Origin: Schizophyllum amplum
Lineage: Eukaryota > Basidiomycota > Agaricomycetes > Agaricales > Schizophyllaceae
DNA length: 61,811 nucleotides
Reading direction: 5' to 3'
NCBI GenBank assembly: GCA_007026445.1
Contig: VDMD01000129.1
Coordinates: 1 to 61,811, forward strand
Part shown: positions 22,682 through 33,012 of the stretch, piece after piece
How the letters are laid out: the number at the start of each line of letters is the position of its first letter
How positions within the stretch are numbered: position 1 is the first letter of the stretch
Program-made: the position numbers and the translations under genes
The notes under the pieces: model-generated
What the model saw: only the letters and a program-made list of their open reading frames with translations
Told to the model about the DNA's origin: nothing
Database searches by the model: none

Positions 22682-23296
22682 ATGGCGAGTCCTCGTCGCG
22701 AGCGGCCTGCGCGCCTAAATCGCTGAACGCGAGGCAGTCCCACACCGTCGACATCCCCCAGTCCATCAAGGACTCTCTGCGCAAGTTCCGCTTCAAGCGC
22801 CGGAATGAGGGCAACGCGGCCATCGTCATCAAGATAAACAAGGCGCAGTTGACCATGGAGGAGGTCGAGACGTTCGACAATATCTCGATTGAGGAGCTCG
22901 CTGAGGGTGCGTTTCGATGTGGCGTCGGTTCCATCTCGATTGCGACGATGGCGTCGTGCCGGGCACTGACCTCCTTGCAGAGCTCCCGGAGAACAGCCCC
23001 CGCTTTGTCGTCATCTCCTACGAGCTACACCACAAGGACGGCCGAACGTCGTTCCCCCTCGTCCTGATCAACTGGGCGCCCTCAAGCTCAGAGATGGGCA
23101 TGTTGACGCTTCACGCCAGCTCTTTCCTCGACTTCCAGAATGTGGTACGCAGCTTACGCCTCACACACTGCTTCCTGCTAGCAAGAATTGACCATCTTCA
23201 CCTTGCGCTACTTAGGCGGATGTGTCCAAAGTCATCGAAATCCGCGACGGACCCGAAGGACTCACCCAGGAAGCCATCGACTCCAAACTCGCATGA
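22682..23296 (+). CDS. AIM7: Glia maturation factor / Aim7-like ADF-homology protein (start uncertain)
   Basis: Actin regulator of the cofilin fold that binds the Arp2/3 complex and promotes debranching in its family. Exons read SHTVDIPQSIKDSLRKFRFK, then VIKINKAQLTMEEVETFDNI, ELPENSPRFVVISYELHHKD, SFPLVLINWAPSSSEMGML and, after a last intron, VADVSKVIEIRDGPEGLTQE, ending at 23296. This covers the whole ADF-H domain. The only upstream ATG (22682) is out of frame with the SHTVDIP exon, and I find no clean intron joining them, so the first residues are unresolved. A small upstream intron or a one-base error are both possible. The rest is secure. Confidence 0.85.
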
Positions 23297-23346
23297 TGTC
23301 TACACAGAGGTCTTAACGTGTAATGCAAGCTATCTTTGCTGTACTA

Positions 23347-25232
23347 TTAATCAACCTTCGATCGGTTCTGCAACCCACCGCCTGGTCTGCTTTGCACCCC
23401 GCCGTCCGATCTGCCTTGTACCGCGCCCTCATACGCCTCAATAATCTGCCCAAGCACCCACCCATGCCCCAAAACATACACCAGCGACGACGCCCACAGT
23501 GCCAGAAACACATTCTCCCCCAAAAACTCCAGTCGATACCCATTGAACAGCCACACCGCCTGCGCGAGCGCCCACACGACGACGCACAGCACGGCCTGCC
23601 GCCGCCGCATGCGCAGGCGGGGCATGATGAGAGGCAATAGCAAGAGGTACCAGAGGAAGTACTGTATGCGAGTGTTAGTGATGAGTCAGGACACACAACA
23701 GGGAGAACCATAACAGCCAGAACCGGAATTTAAAAGAGCCAACGTGAAGCGGACAAACGACTCACCTGCGATGTGCATACTTTATTAAACAACACAAAGG
23801 ACGCCGTCTGCACGAACCACGCGAACGGCAAATCGCGCGCGCGCCGCCCGAACATCAGCCCGGCACTCAGAGTCAGCACCATTTGCGGGATGAAGCTGGT
23901 GAGCGGCGAGCGCAGCGCGCGGCGGAGCAACGATAGTTGCGGGGCGGAAGTCGCGGAGAGTTGCTGCGCGGAGCTCGCGTAGAGTTGCGGTGCGGAGGTC
24001 GCGAACGTCGCGATGTCAGGCGTGAACGTCACGGTATCGTGCCACGACAAATACACCAAGTAGAAGTATGGCGAGAAATTATGGCGGTGGTCGAGCCGGT
24101 GCAGGTGGTAGAGATACGATTCGTAGAGGAAGGGGTAGCCCCAGCTGCAATGATTTGTGTTAGTTGGAAGTCCCGATTGGTGATAGAGGAAGGCGCGACT
24201 ACTGATAGTGGAAGTTACGATATAGCGAAAACGACAAGCAAGAGATAATGACAAGCAGGACGCACATCGCATAACACCCCAAGCCGAGAGCGAAGAAGGT
24301 GCCGGCGCTTATAGCGAGGAAGCGGAGCGTCCTCCAATTTGCAAGCGCGGCGTAGTAGGCAAGCGTGGCGGGTGGCATTGTCTTCCCTCTTCGCTGCATG
24401 CCCTCACTGGTGATGACCCCGAGACATCCAACGCCGTACACGAATGGGTAGATCTTCCAATGGGTGCTCACGCCAAGAAGGACAGCGGCGGCATCCCAGC
24501 GCTTCTTCAACGCCGCGTACAGTGTCAGGAGGACGAGCGTAGACAATATGGCCTCCGATGAACCCCGAGTGGAGATGGAGAAGACCATGGGGTTCAGGAG
24601 GTGGGTGGCGGCGTAGAGGGTGGCAAGGCGTTCGTGCTTCGATGATGGCTTTTCAATGGCATTTGGGGCGTTTCGCGTTACCGCTGCTGGAGAGTCTTTC
24701 GTTGATCTCGCGGTGAGCTGCAGCAATGGATGTCAGTAGTGGCACACACACGAGAAATAGAACGCGCAGACACGTCTGTTGTCATCCCCTCCGTTTGGGG
24801 AAGCACTTCGGAGCACAATAGGCGATAGATGATGAGTCCATTCACGATGTCGCATGCCGCAAACAGATACTTCCCAAAGGAGGGATGCAGCCATTCGTTC
24901 GGAAGCATAAGCAGCGCCAAAAGCGGCGTATACCGATACGTCTCGCGCGTGTATGGGCTGAGAAAATATCAGCCCTTGGCTGAACCGAAGACTTCGATGA
25001 AGCGGACGTACTCTCCGAAGCTGAGGAATCCTCCTAGAGGTCCTTTTGCGCTGTTACCCTCGGTGGGGGTGCGTAGGAAGCGTGCGGCATCACTGAACAC
25101 GCGATAGTCGATGTCGGTGTACTTGACGACTGAGTGCGCGTCGTGCCATTCGCTGTACACAATGAGACCGAAACGGATGATGATTGCGAGGACGAGAACA
25201 TTGCGGATTGTGAAGTAGGAAGAGAGTGTCAT
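23347..25232 (-). CDS. GPI14: GPI mannosyltransferase 1 (PIG-M / Gpi14)
   Basis: ER membrane enzyme that adds the first mannose to the GPI anchor precursor from dolichol-phosphate-mannose. The ATG at 25232 gives MTLSSYFTIRNVLVLAIIIR (first membrane helix) and the GT-C catalytic motif in VKYTDIDYRVFSDAA (Asp-x-Asp). Later exons give SPYTRETYRYTPLLALLMLP, LNPMVFSISTRGSSEAILS, THWKIYPFVYGVGCLG, FLYESYLYHLHRLDHRHNFS (the His-rich conserved stretch) and, near the end, YFLWYLLLLPLIMPRLRM. Ten or so hydrophobic segments are visible. The tail adds a Gly/Ser-rich extension absent from yeast. Divergent from SAR1, with about 370 bp between starts; the whole neighbourhood is secretory-pathway housekeeping. 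Confidence 0.93.
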
Positions 25233-25604
25233 GATGGCATGGGAGGGAGATGGGGATGGGGCTACGCGTGCTCTCTACTGTCGAGTATCTGTTATTGAAC
25301 GACCAAGAAGGCAGTGGTACTCACCTCGTTGAAGAATTAGGCCTGTTATCGCGCGACGACTTGATTTTGCGACCGTGGATTCTGTGAGTACTGTGTTCCC
25401 CGACTATCTATTTTGTTTGTCCGCCAGAGTGCGGACGGTGGTTGAGAACAATGTGCGTCGACGCGTCCAGACGCGTTCGGCGCGATGGGTGACAGCGACG
25501 TGGACGCATCACGTCCGTGACTTTAGTAACGCACGCACCCGTGAAGGCTGGTCGTCGTCACTCTGCCTTGACACTATTCGACACCCCCGCCACTCGTCAG
25601 CGCC
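25233..25604. other. Divergent promoter region GPI14/SAR1
   Basis: 370 bp shared upstream region. Repeated CG-rich segments such as GACGCGTCCAGACGCGTTC (near 25459) are present; no gene seen. Confidence 0.5.
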
Positions 25605-26631
25605 ATGTTTATCCTCAACTGGTTCTGGGACGTTTTGTCACAGCTCGGTACGTTGTCTTTCTCCCCGCCCTGCGTCAGAGACTGAGTACAATGTGCACGC
25701 GCAGGCCTGCTGCACAAGAACGCCAAAATCCTCTTCCTCGGCCTCGACAATGCCGGAAAGACGGTGTGTGGGACGCATGGCGTGTAAGAGAAGGGACAAC
25801 TGACAGCGAGGACAGACGTTGCTGCACATGCTGAAGAACGACCGTCTGGCCACGCTTCAGCCGACGCTCCATCCCAGTGCGTAGACGCAGGCGTTCATAC
25901 TTGTGATGGCGTGAAATGACCGTTGTGTCTTTGTCCAGCATCTGAGGAGCTTGCCATTGGCAATGTCAAGTTCACCACGTACGATCTCGGTGGTCATCAG
26001 CAGGGTGCGTGCCTCCAGCCTTTCGTGCACACGCCTATGCTTATCAGTCCATGAACCCGTCAACGCCTTCCTTCTCACTCAACCCACACGCATACGCATA
26101 TTATCTCCAAACCAGCTCGCCGCCTGTGGAAGGACTACTTCCCCGAGGTCGACGGCATTGTCTTCCTCGTCGACAGCGCCGACTTTGAGCGCTTCGGCGA
26201 GTCCAAGGCCGAGCTCGACGCCCTCCTCTCCATCGAGCAGCTCGCGAAGGTTCCCTTCCTTGTCCTCGGCAACAAGATCGACGCCGTGGGCGCTGTGAGC
26301 GAGGAGGAGCTCCGGCACCACCTGGGCTTGTACCAGACCACCGGCAAGGTGCGTAACGTGCTGCGTTGCGTCAGTGGCGTCAGCTGAAATGTTTGCTGCA
26401 GGGCAAGGTCCCTCTTACCGACATCCGCCCCATTGAGATCTTCATGTGCTCCGTCGTGCAGCGACAGGGGTACGGAGAGGGTGCGTGGCGTTTTACGTAC
26501 TTCATGCAGCAGGCTTACTCACTCTCTTCCTCTTTGCACGCAGGCTTCCGCTGGATCTCACAATATGTGCGTTTCGCCATTACTTCCTCTTCCATGCGCA
26601 GACACTGATGGACCACTCTTTGTAGATGTGA
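25605..26631 (+). CDS. SAR1: Sar1 GTPase of the COPII coat
   Basis: Small GTPase that starts COPII vesicle budding from the ER, 189 residues. Eight exons (25605-25647, 25705-25763, 25816-25876, 25939-26004, 26116-26348, 26402-26480, 26544-26566, 26626-26631) join in frame. The protein begins [20 protein letters not shown] (amphipathic helix), then has P-loop GLDNAGKT, effector [28 protein letters not shown] (G3), LGNKID (G4) and FRWISQY at the end. The last exon is only six bases (ATG TGA), giving a C-terminus of QYM. An alternative acceptor just upstream would end QYTLMDHSL instead. Every motif and the length match fungal Sar1. Confidence 0.96.
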
Positions 26632-27234
26632 GCGGCCTTCCTGGCAAGGACACTCACACTTTGTGCCGGTGGCATAGACAGCTCTATGTCGAGGTACATT
26701 GACGGCTCTATCTCGAGGTACATCGACATGCGTGCAACTTGCAATCTTGTTTTCTTCATTAGCTACTTCTCACAATTCTACGGTCTCGCTCGCCTTCAAG
26801 GCCTTTTGTTGTAATTCTCTCAGACCGAGGCAGCGCATAGCAGCTCTCGCGCTGCCTTCTGCCCCAGCATGCGTCGTCTGGCCTCGTATAGTTCGGCTCG
26901 TATTTGGAATGCGGCCCAATGGATTCGAGCCTTGAGTTGCATGCAGGCGAGGCGAGTCCAAATCTGTCTCCCTCGTTGCGGCAAGACACGTCTGAGTCAT
27001 GTCAATGGTTGAACATGCAGTGATTGCATTGATGTACACGTGACCGTGTCACTGGGGACCAACACCTCCGTTGTTCCTTCTTCGACTTCGCGATTGGGAA
27101 GCTTCAATGTAAGGGCTTCAAATCGTGTTTATACAAGTGCGTCAACATCGTGTCTGCTCGCAGCGATAGCTTCGAGAAACAGGTCTGTCTTCTTCAACGC
27201 CATCGCCTACTAGGCCCCCCACCAAACACGGACG
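26632..27234. other. Convergent 3' region
   Basis: About 600 bp between the ends of SAR1 and OTU1. A short direct repeat with the core TGACGGCTCTATCTCGAGGTACATCG (copies near 26681 and 26700, written here as 26 bases in two overlapping parts: GACAGCTCTATGTCGAGG and GACGGCTCTATCTCGAGG) follows SAR1. No gene is seen. Confidence 0.4.
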
Positions 27235-28528
27235 TCAATATTCTCCAAAGTTCGTGTGCCCCGTCTGCGCTGCATGCGCGCGTGCATCCTTCTCTCCCTT
27301 CAGGCCCTGGCCGCAGTTCTCGCACTTGAGATCGAAGGTCGCCGTGTTCGTATATGCGCGCTTCGCGCGCAGGATGTCGGCAAGCTTCTTCGCAGCGCCG
27401 ATGACCTCGTCCGACTCGTCCAATTGCGAGCGCTGCAGTAGCGTTTGTCAGTCATCATCGCTAACTTGTCCATAGACAGAAGATATGACCAGAGAAACTC
27501 ACGATGGGAAACACAGTCTGATGCCACTCGTTTGGAGCCTCGAGCATGGGGGAGACGGACGCCGCATCGTAGTGGATGCCCGAGTACACAGCACGCAGCG
27601 CGTGTCCCCGCTGGCTTCGCCTGGGGTAAAGTGGTCGACGCGGCCGGTCTCGACGTCTACGCTGGAAATTTCGACCCCAAAGTGCTTGGCGAGGACGCTG
27701 AGTTCTATGGCGCCTCCCCACGTCGCGGGCTTGAGGATAGTGGTGATGTACTTGTCTGGGTCCATCCTGTCCTTCGTGGAGCCTTGTGAGCATATTGGAT
27801 CACGCAGGTATGTATACGATGAACGTACCCGAGGATGGCTTCGTTGTAGGTGACGGGGATCGCTGCGGATGCCATCGGCGACGACTGGAGAGGTGGTCAG
27901 CTGGGTGAATACAGAGCGGGGGAACACCCACGCTTCCTGATTTCCTGCGCTTCGGATATGGACTGCTTGAAGATGAGGGAGATGGCAGAAAACATGCAGG
28001 AGTTGTCGTCGGGTACGACCTGTCGAGATATGGTGAGCGGGCCTGAGGAGGAGCATGGATGAATGAAAGACGTACTCGATGGATGAAGAAGCTCCCGTCC
28101 GCCATCTCCACATGAGCCGGTCCATTGGACGATGGCGGCATCACCGCGGCCGAGGGCGCGGACGCTGGTGTAGACGCTGGCACCGCAGCTGACGCAGCCT
28201 GCGACGGAGCCGCGCCACCGCTCGGGCCCGCTGTCTCGCTCACAATGATCTGCTCCCCGCTCGCCAGCCCCAGACTGGATACGGGCAGCTCAGGAATGAG
28301 TGCGAGGTCGCGCGGCGGGTATCCGGCCTTCACTGAGATCGAGCATCGGGTCCGATGGGTGAATGGGGCAGGCAAGGAGAGCGCCACGCACGCCTCTGGC
28401 GCGACGGGATGATCTGCGTCGCGGAGTAGATCTCCTGCTGGAGATCCTGCACGGTGAAGTCGTCGCGGTCGAGGGCGGCTTGGAATGGTCGCGACGCCGT
28501 TTGGGTGGCGGATGCGGACGGGGGCCAT
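27235..28528 (-). CDS. OTU1: OTU-family ubiquitin thioesterase Otu1/YOD1 (apparent frameshift near the start)
   Basis: Deubiquitinase that works with Cdc48/p97. It has an N-terminal UBX-like domain, the OTU protease domain and a C-terminal C2H2 finger. The catalytic Cys is in VPDDNSCMFSAISLIF and the catalytic His in SGIHYDAASVSPM. The finger reads KCENCGQGLKGEKDARAHAA with the final His in TGHTNFGEY at the end. The ATG at 28528 gives MAPVRIRHPNGVATI. The expected continuation QAALDRDDFTVQDLQQEI is present but one base out of frame because of an extra C (28482-28483). No intron can fix a shift this small. A Pro/Ala/Ser-rich linker lies between the UBX-like part and the protease. A real allele could be null; a sequence error is more likely. 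Confidence 0.9.
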
Positions 28529-28940
28529 GATTCGGATATGGATACACAAAGCTGAGAGAGGTGTACGCAGTCGCAGAATGACTCGTGAGATGAGGGAGCT
28601 GGAGTGAGGAAGTATGTGTTTGGTGACGCGTGTCACGCGTCTTCTGATTCACGCGTCTGTGGCCCTCGGGCCCGTGTCAATGACTGCCGGCTGGCTTGAA
28701 GAAGGAACGGACACCATCTTACAAAATCGATACTCTGCGACGTTGCCTTCCTCAGTGTTGAACGTTGACGCCTTGGCCACACTCATTTTCCAGCCGAAGC
28801 CCGAAGCTTTCAAGTAGGAGCGAAGGATGTACAGAAACCGAAGTGAATTGACTTGGAAAACGATAGACAAGCACATCTAACAGTACAGAACCCCTCGTCC
28901 CCTCCGAGTGCGTTGTGATACATGGCACCTTTTGTGACCC
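28529..28940. other. Intergenic, no gene seen
   Basis: About 410 bp with the OTU1 promoter and the 3' UTR of the intradiol dioxygenase gene. Confidence 0.5.
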
Positions 28941-30515
28941 TTAGTTGAAGCTGGCGATGGACGCGGAAGCAGTCACGCTCTCCGTCGACGAGTTGAAGTA
29001 GTTCGTGTTGTGGATGCTGTACGACGCCGTCGTGTCGATACCGATGGTGATGTAGCCGAGCACTCCCTCGGAAATGTCCTCGCCGATCATCTCAAGGCTA
29101 GGATACGCATGAGCGACTGTGATGGTGAGAGAAAAAGGCAGATGTGACTTACGCAAGGAAACCGTTGTAGCCGTCGGAGTTCTGCTCAGACAAAATGCCG
29201 TCCTCGGTGTTGAGAGTGCGGCTGTTGGTGTTCGAGGTGTACGGCTCGAGGGTGAAGACCTCGTCGTTCCACGTCTCGTCTAGGCGGGTGTGAGCCTCGT
29301 GACAGTCCAAAAGAAATAGCAACTCACCCATGAAGAACTGGCCGACGTGCGTGAGGCTGCCAGCATGGGACACGAGGGTGCTACGACGGGGTCAACAAGT
29401 TGCGTACTCGATTTACACAGCGTCGACTGACCCGTTGTCTGACATGGACCAGTCCATGTGGGTCATGACATGGTAGTGCGGGCAGCGGCCCTGGTAGAAG
29501 CCCGTGTAGAGCGTCGTGAGCTCGACGATGCCGTTGTCGTCAGTGGGGAAGCCACCTGGCGCCGGAAAATCAGCAAAATCGGATTGAAACAAGATAAGCC
29601 ACGCACCGCGCAAGAACGTCTCATTGCGCTCGAGACCCATGCTACCGCCCATACCTCCACCCCCGGGAGGGCCAGAGGGGATGGTGGTCCCGCTGCTGGC
29701 CGACTCGGTCGGAGGCGGCCCGCCACCACCGCCGCCAAGCTGAGCAGGGTAGGCAGCGTAGACGCCCGTGGAGTTAGCTGAAGGACGCAGTCAGTATATG
29801 CATATGATGTCTGTCACGGCGCATCTGCTCACCAGCCCAGATCTCGACGAAGGCGTTGGGCACCGGCTCGCAGGTGTTGATGTCAAGAATACCGACGTCA
29901 ATGAGCATCGTGACACCACTGGCAGCAGTCAGCACATATATATCTACTGCAGTAGAGGAAAACATACGCCTGGTCCTCGCGCATGTCCTGGCGCACGAAC
30001 TCGTTGTTGATGTAGTACGGACCCTCGGTGACCTCAGGGGCGAGGATGCAAGTCGTGCTATAGACAAGCTATTAGTAACGCGAGCATCGTCAGCCATGGT
30101 AGCAGACGTACTTCTGCAGCTCCGTGTAGGTGGGAGGAGCAGCGGACAGCGTCGTGCTCGCGCCGGAGATGACCTCGCGCTTGGCGAACTGGGCCGACGC
30201 CTCCTCGACGAGGCCGCGCTTCTTCAAGGCGCGCGCGCGCATGCGCTTGCCCTCGAAGTCGCGGATGGCGTTCGCGCAGTTGCGCGCCTGCGTGACACGG
30301 CCGCGAGCCTCAAGCTGGATGGGGCTGGTCAGTATGGAGGGGGCTTTGTTGGAAACAAAGTACTCACGCTGCGGATCGAGCGCTGCTCGACCGTGAGGTC
30401 AGGCTCAGGATGGGCTGCAGGGAACAGTGAGCAGGACGGCGGCAAGGACCGCGAAGCACGCACCTGCGACGAGCGCAGAGAGAGCGACAAACGAGGTGAG
30501 AGACGTGAAGAGCAT
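28941..30515 (-). CDS. Secreted intradiol ring-cleavage dioxygenase-like protein
   Basis: Extracellular Fe(III) enzyme that would open aromatic diols between the hydroxyls, a class found in wood- and litter-decay fungi. About ten exons start at 30515 with a signal peptide (MLFTSLTSFVALSALVA). A Lys/Arg-rich propeptide-like stretch follows (FEGKRMRARALKKRG). The catalytic domain has the first Tyr ligand in LAPEVTEGPYYI, then MLIDVGILDINTCEPVPNAF and VEIWA, and the second Tyr and two His ligands in YTGFYQGRCPHYHVMTHMD. A Gly/Pro-rich, low-complexity insert (QLGGGGGGPPP and SGPPGGGGMGGSMG) sits inside the domain. The C-terminus is Ser/Thr-rich (STESVTASASIASFN). A TATA box lies 64 bp upstream, so the gene is probably inducible. 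Substrate not determined. Confidence 0.88.
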
Positions 30516-30578
30516 GATGAAAACCGTGCAACTGAGGAGACCTGAAGATGGCTGCTTTCTGCTGGTTGTACCGGCTGG

Positions 30579-30586
30579 CTTTTATA
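30579..30586 (-). promoter_or_regulatory. TATA box of the intradiol dioxygenase gene
   Basis: Minus-strand TATAAAAG, a consensus match, about 64-71 bp before the ATG at 30515. Confidence 0.55.
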
Positions 30587-32166
30587 CATTCTGAGACTCC
30601 TGCCCGGAGCAGGAGAAGTCCGAACGTATTACATTGCGCCGCATGTGAAGGGCAGTGTCTCCATGATGAGAAACGGGAGCGTTCGCATAGGTGCGCCTGC
30701 TGGTAGAGAGGGATTTAACTTTTGCGTCCACCGGACCAGAAACCATGTGAACGGGGCCTGATAGAAGGTGAGTTACACCGGGGAACAAGCCAATGAGAAC
30801 GCACACATTAATGTTCGAGGGATCACAGGGACCTGACGGTATACCTCGCCCGCCGTTGCGCAGCAGTACAAAGGCGGGCGTGAGTACGTGGCCGCTCCGT
30901 CGTGTGGTCAGCGGAGAACACGGTTCGCGAGTCGGCTTGGCGCTGGCATACCATACGGAGGAACACTGCTCTGTATCTTGCTCATGTGATCGAAAAATGG
31001 AGGATTCACTGCCAAAGCCTAGCTGCAACCCCTGCGAGTATATAGGCAAACGGGTATGTCACTAGCAAAGCGCTATATGCTCGAGTTTCTCTACCGGCTA
31101 GTAACCTGTTGAGCGAGAGACAGTTCTGCATGGACGCCCTCGAACAGAAGAAATCGCTCAGTGCGATCCATCGGCAAATGCCCACATTGCGGTCAAGTCA
31201 CCGAGATCTCGCGTCATGAATTATCTGAATGGACGCGGCACGCAGTGACTTCGGTCGCGTATGGCGGTTGACGCGGAGGGACGCACCCATAGGTAGTCCC
31301 GGCAGCCTCCTCGCAACCAGTGGGGTCAGAGGCGTACGGAGCCCTCGATTGACGGCTCTCGACACTTCCTCTCTGAAAGTCGACCTGAGCGCGCGCTACC
31401 AGATGAAAACGATGTCCATGTTCCGCTCTCTTATCTTCAAGGGATCAGGCCAGGCTCTCCCGGAGTGAAGTCGTAATTGCAGGCCACGAACATGGGCTTC
31501 CGAAGCAGAAGTTGACACTGACAGTCAGTGCGAGAGTCATGGTCCGTGACGCGGGTGATGCCGATGTTCGATTGTCCAAGCGGAGCTTTTTCAACAAGCA
31601 CGACCAAATTCGCCACAACTCCTCCTCCGGTCCACCGTCGTCATCCAACATCATCCGCCCAGCACCCGCCAGTGCGATTGTCCGCTCAAATGCTCAAAAT
31701 CCGCCGGCCCCTCCTGACGCCCATGACCCTTTCTGAGACTGACAGCGACGTCCTCCGCGGCCTTAGCTCCGAAACGTCTAACTGAAAGGTTACTCCATCG
31801 TTACCTCTTCACCTTGGACGGTCGTCCCCTCTTACGCTGAAGGGAAAGCGCTTCGTGTACGGCGTTCAGGCCGCTCGCCTTCCCTTCGGCCTGAACCTTG
31901 AAGATATGAAGACCTCGAGGCTGTGGCCAGCTACGGCCTACGAACATGAACGACCCTCTGCAGCCTGGGTTAAATCACCTGAGCGGAATCCCTGTCAAGG
32001 TGACGAAGATTCGACCTCCTGTCCTGCCTACAACCGCCTTCTTTTTGTCGTTCCTCGAGACTCGCCCACATGCCAGGACAGCTTTCACGTCATTTTCGAC
32101 CGACGTCACTGCCATGGTCATTACAGCGGGGATCGCCTTCATCGGATTCATCCGCGTTTGCTGCAG
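30587..32166. other. 1.6 kb between divergent genes, no supported gene
   Basis: Upstream region of the intradiol dioxygenase and of HSP9/12. Open frames up to 155 codons occur, but none has a recognisable domain, signal peptide or consistent intron pattern. A perfect 10-bp inverted repeat with a 13-bp loop lies at 31864-31896. Confidence 0.5.
31864..31896. repeat. Inverted repeat (10-bp arms, 13-bp loop)
   Basis: GTTCAGGCCG at 31864-31873 pairs exactly with CGGCCTGAAC at 31887-31896. It is about 420 bp before the HSP9/12 start. A regulator site or a small hairpin are both possible. Confidence 0.5.
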
Positions 32167-32174
32167 TATAAAAG
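32087..32174 (+). promoter_or_regulatory. HSP9/12 promoter: two ACGTCA motifs and a TATA box
   Basis: ACGTCA (CRE/ATF half-site type) occurs at 32087-32092 and 32103-32108, and TATAAAAG at 32167-32174, 140 bp before the ATG. A CCCCT stress-element core is further up at 31826. The set agrees with stress-controlled expression of this gene family, but each site alone is weak. Confidence 0.5.
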
Positions 32175-32313
32175 GCTGAGTTTTGCGTGCCTCTCCTCAC
32201 TCTTCCTTTTCCCTTACCACTCACCCCAACAACCCGCGAAGGTGCGCGCCACGTCCTCTCTTTCACTGTCCTGGTCCATCCACTAACTACATGCTTCCAG
32301 TATCATCATCATC

Positions 32314-32722
32314 ATGTCCCAGCCCGGTCGCCAGGATTTCTCTGACAAGGCCGCCTCGGCGATGAAGGTATGTGTATGCGCCGCCATTCCTCTGTACAGC
32401 TGCTCATGGACCGCTCAGCCCGACAGCCAGAAGACCGCCACGGAGCAGGTCGGCGACTACGCCAAGGTACGCCGCTCATTGTCGTCCACCGTGTACGTTT
32501 GAGCGTCAACAGATGGAAATTAGGGCACGGCCGACTCGCTCGCTTCTACGATGCAGCCCAACGACCAGAAGTCTGGAACGCAGCGTGCGGGTGATGCCAT
32601 GAGCGGCAACTCGAACGAGAATCAGGTTCGTCGTTCTCATCTTCGCCATGACCTTCCGGATGTTCACGCACCCTCAGGACTCTCTCCTCGACAAGGCCAA
32701 GAACGCCATGGGCATGAACTAA
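32314..32722 (+). CDS. HSP12: HSP9/HSP12-family small stress protein
   Basis: Highly hydrophilic stress protein, 82 residues from four exons (32314-32367, 32419-32466, 32524-32625, 32678-32722). It begins MSQPGRQDFSDKAASAMK, the family signature, then repeats Asp-Ser-Gln-Lys segments (PDSQKTATEQVGDYAK, PNDQKSGTQRAGDAMS) and ends DSLLDKAKNAMGMN. In yeast the family is unfolded in water, forms helices on membranes and accumulates in stationary phase and under heat, salt or alcohol stress; the promoter motifs here fit that. A pyrimidine-rich leader precedes the ATG. Length and composition match, so only the regulation is inferred. Confidence 0.93.
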
Positions 32723-33012
32723 GTGTATACCCAGAACTTATGTACGAGTAGCATGTATCGCGAAATCGCAACGCGACAATTCTTCTGAACGCCGAATGTT
32801 GAAACTTGGGTCCTTCCTTCCGCGAGTCGTCACCACAGCCTCACTAGTCACTGAGAGAACATCGCAGTCGGATACAGTATGCAGAAGTATGCGGCATAAT
32901 GCATAATCACTTCAAGCGAACCAGAGTACCACAGCACAACACCAAAGTAAATACGTTGGGACAGACTCGTGCGCTAATACGCAGGCCGGAAAATCCGAAA
33001 AGCACCGCCAGT

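Noticed and set aside
29856..30545. A 229-codon open frame on the plus strand
   Set aside because: It is antisense to the intradiol dioxygenase exons and introns; the exon structure on the other strand is far better supported.
30587..32166. Open frames such as 30582-31049 and 31855-32286
   Set aside because: No domain, no signal peptide, no consistent intron pattern; composition is like random GC-rich DNA.
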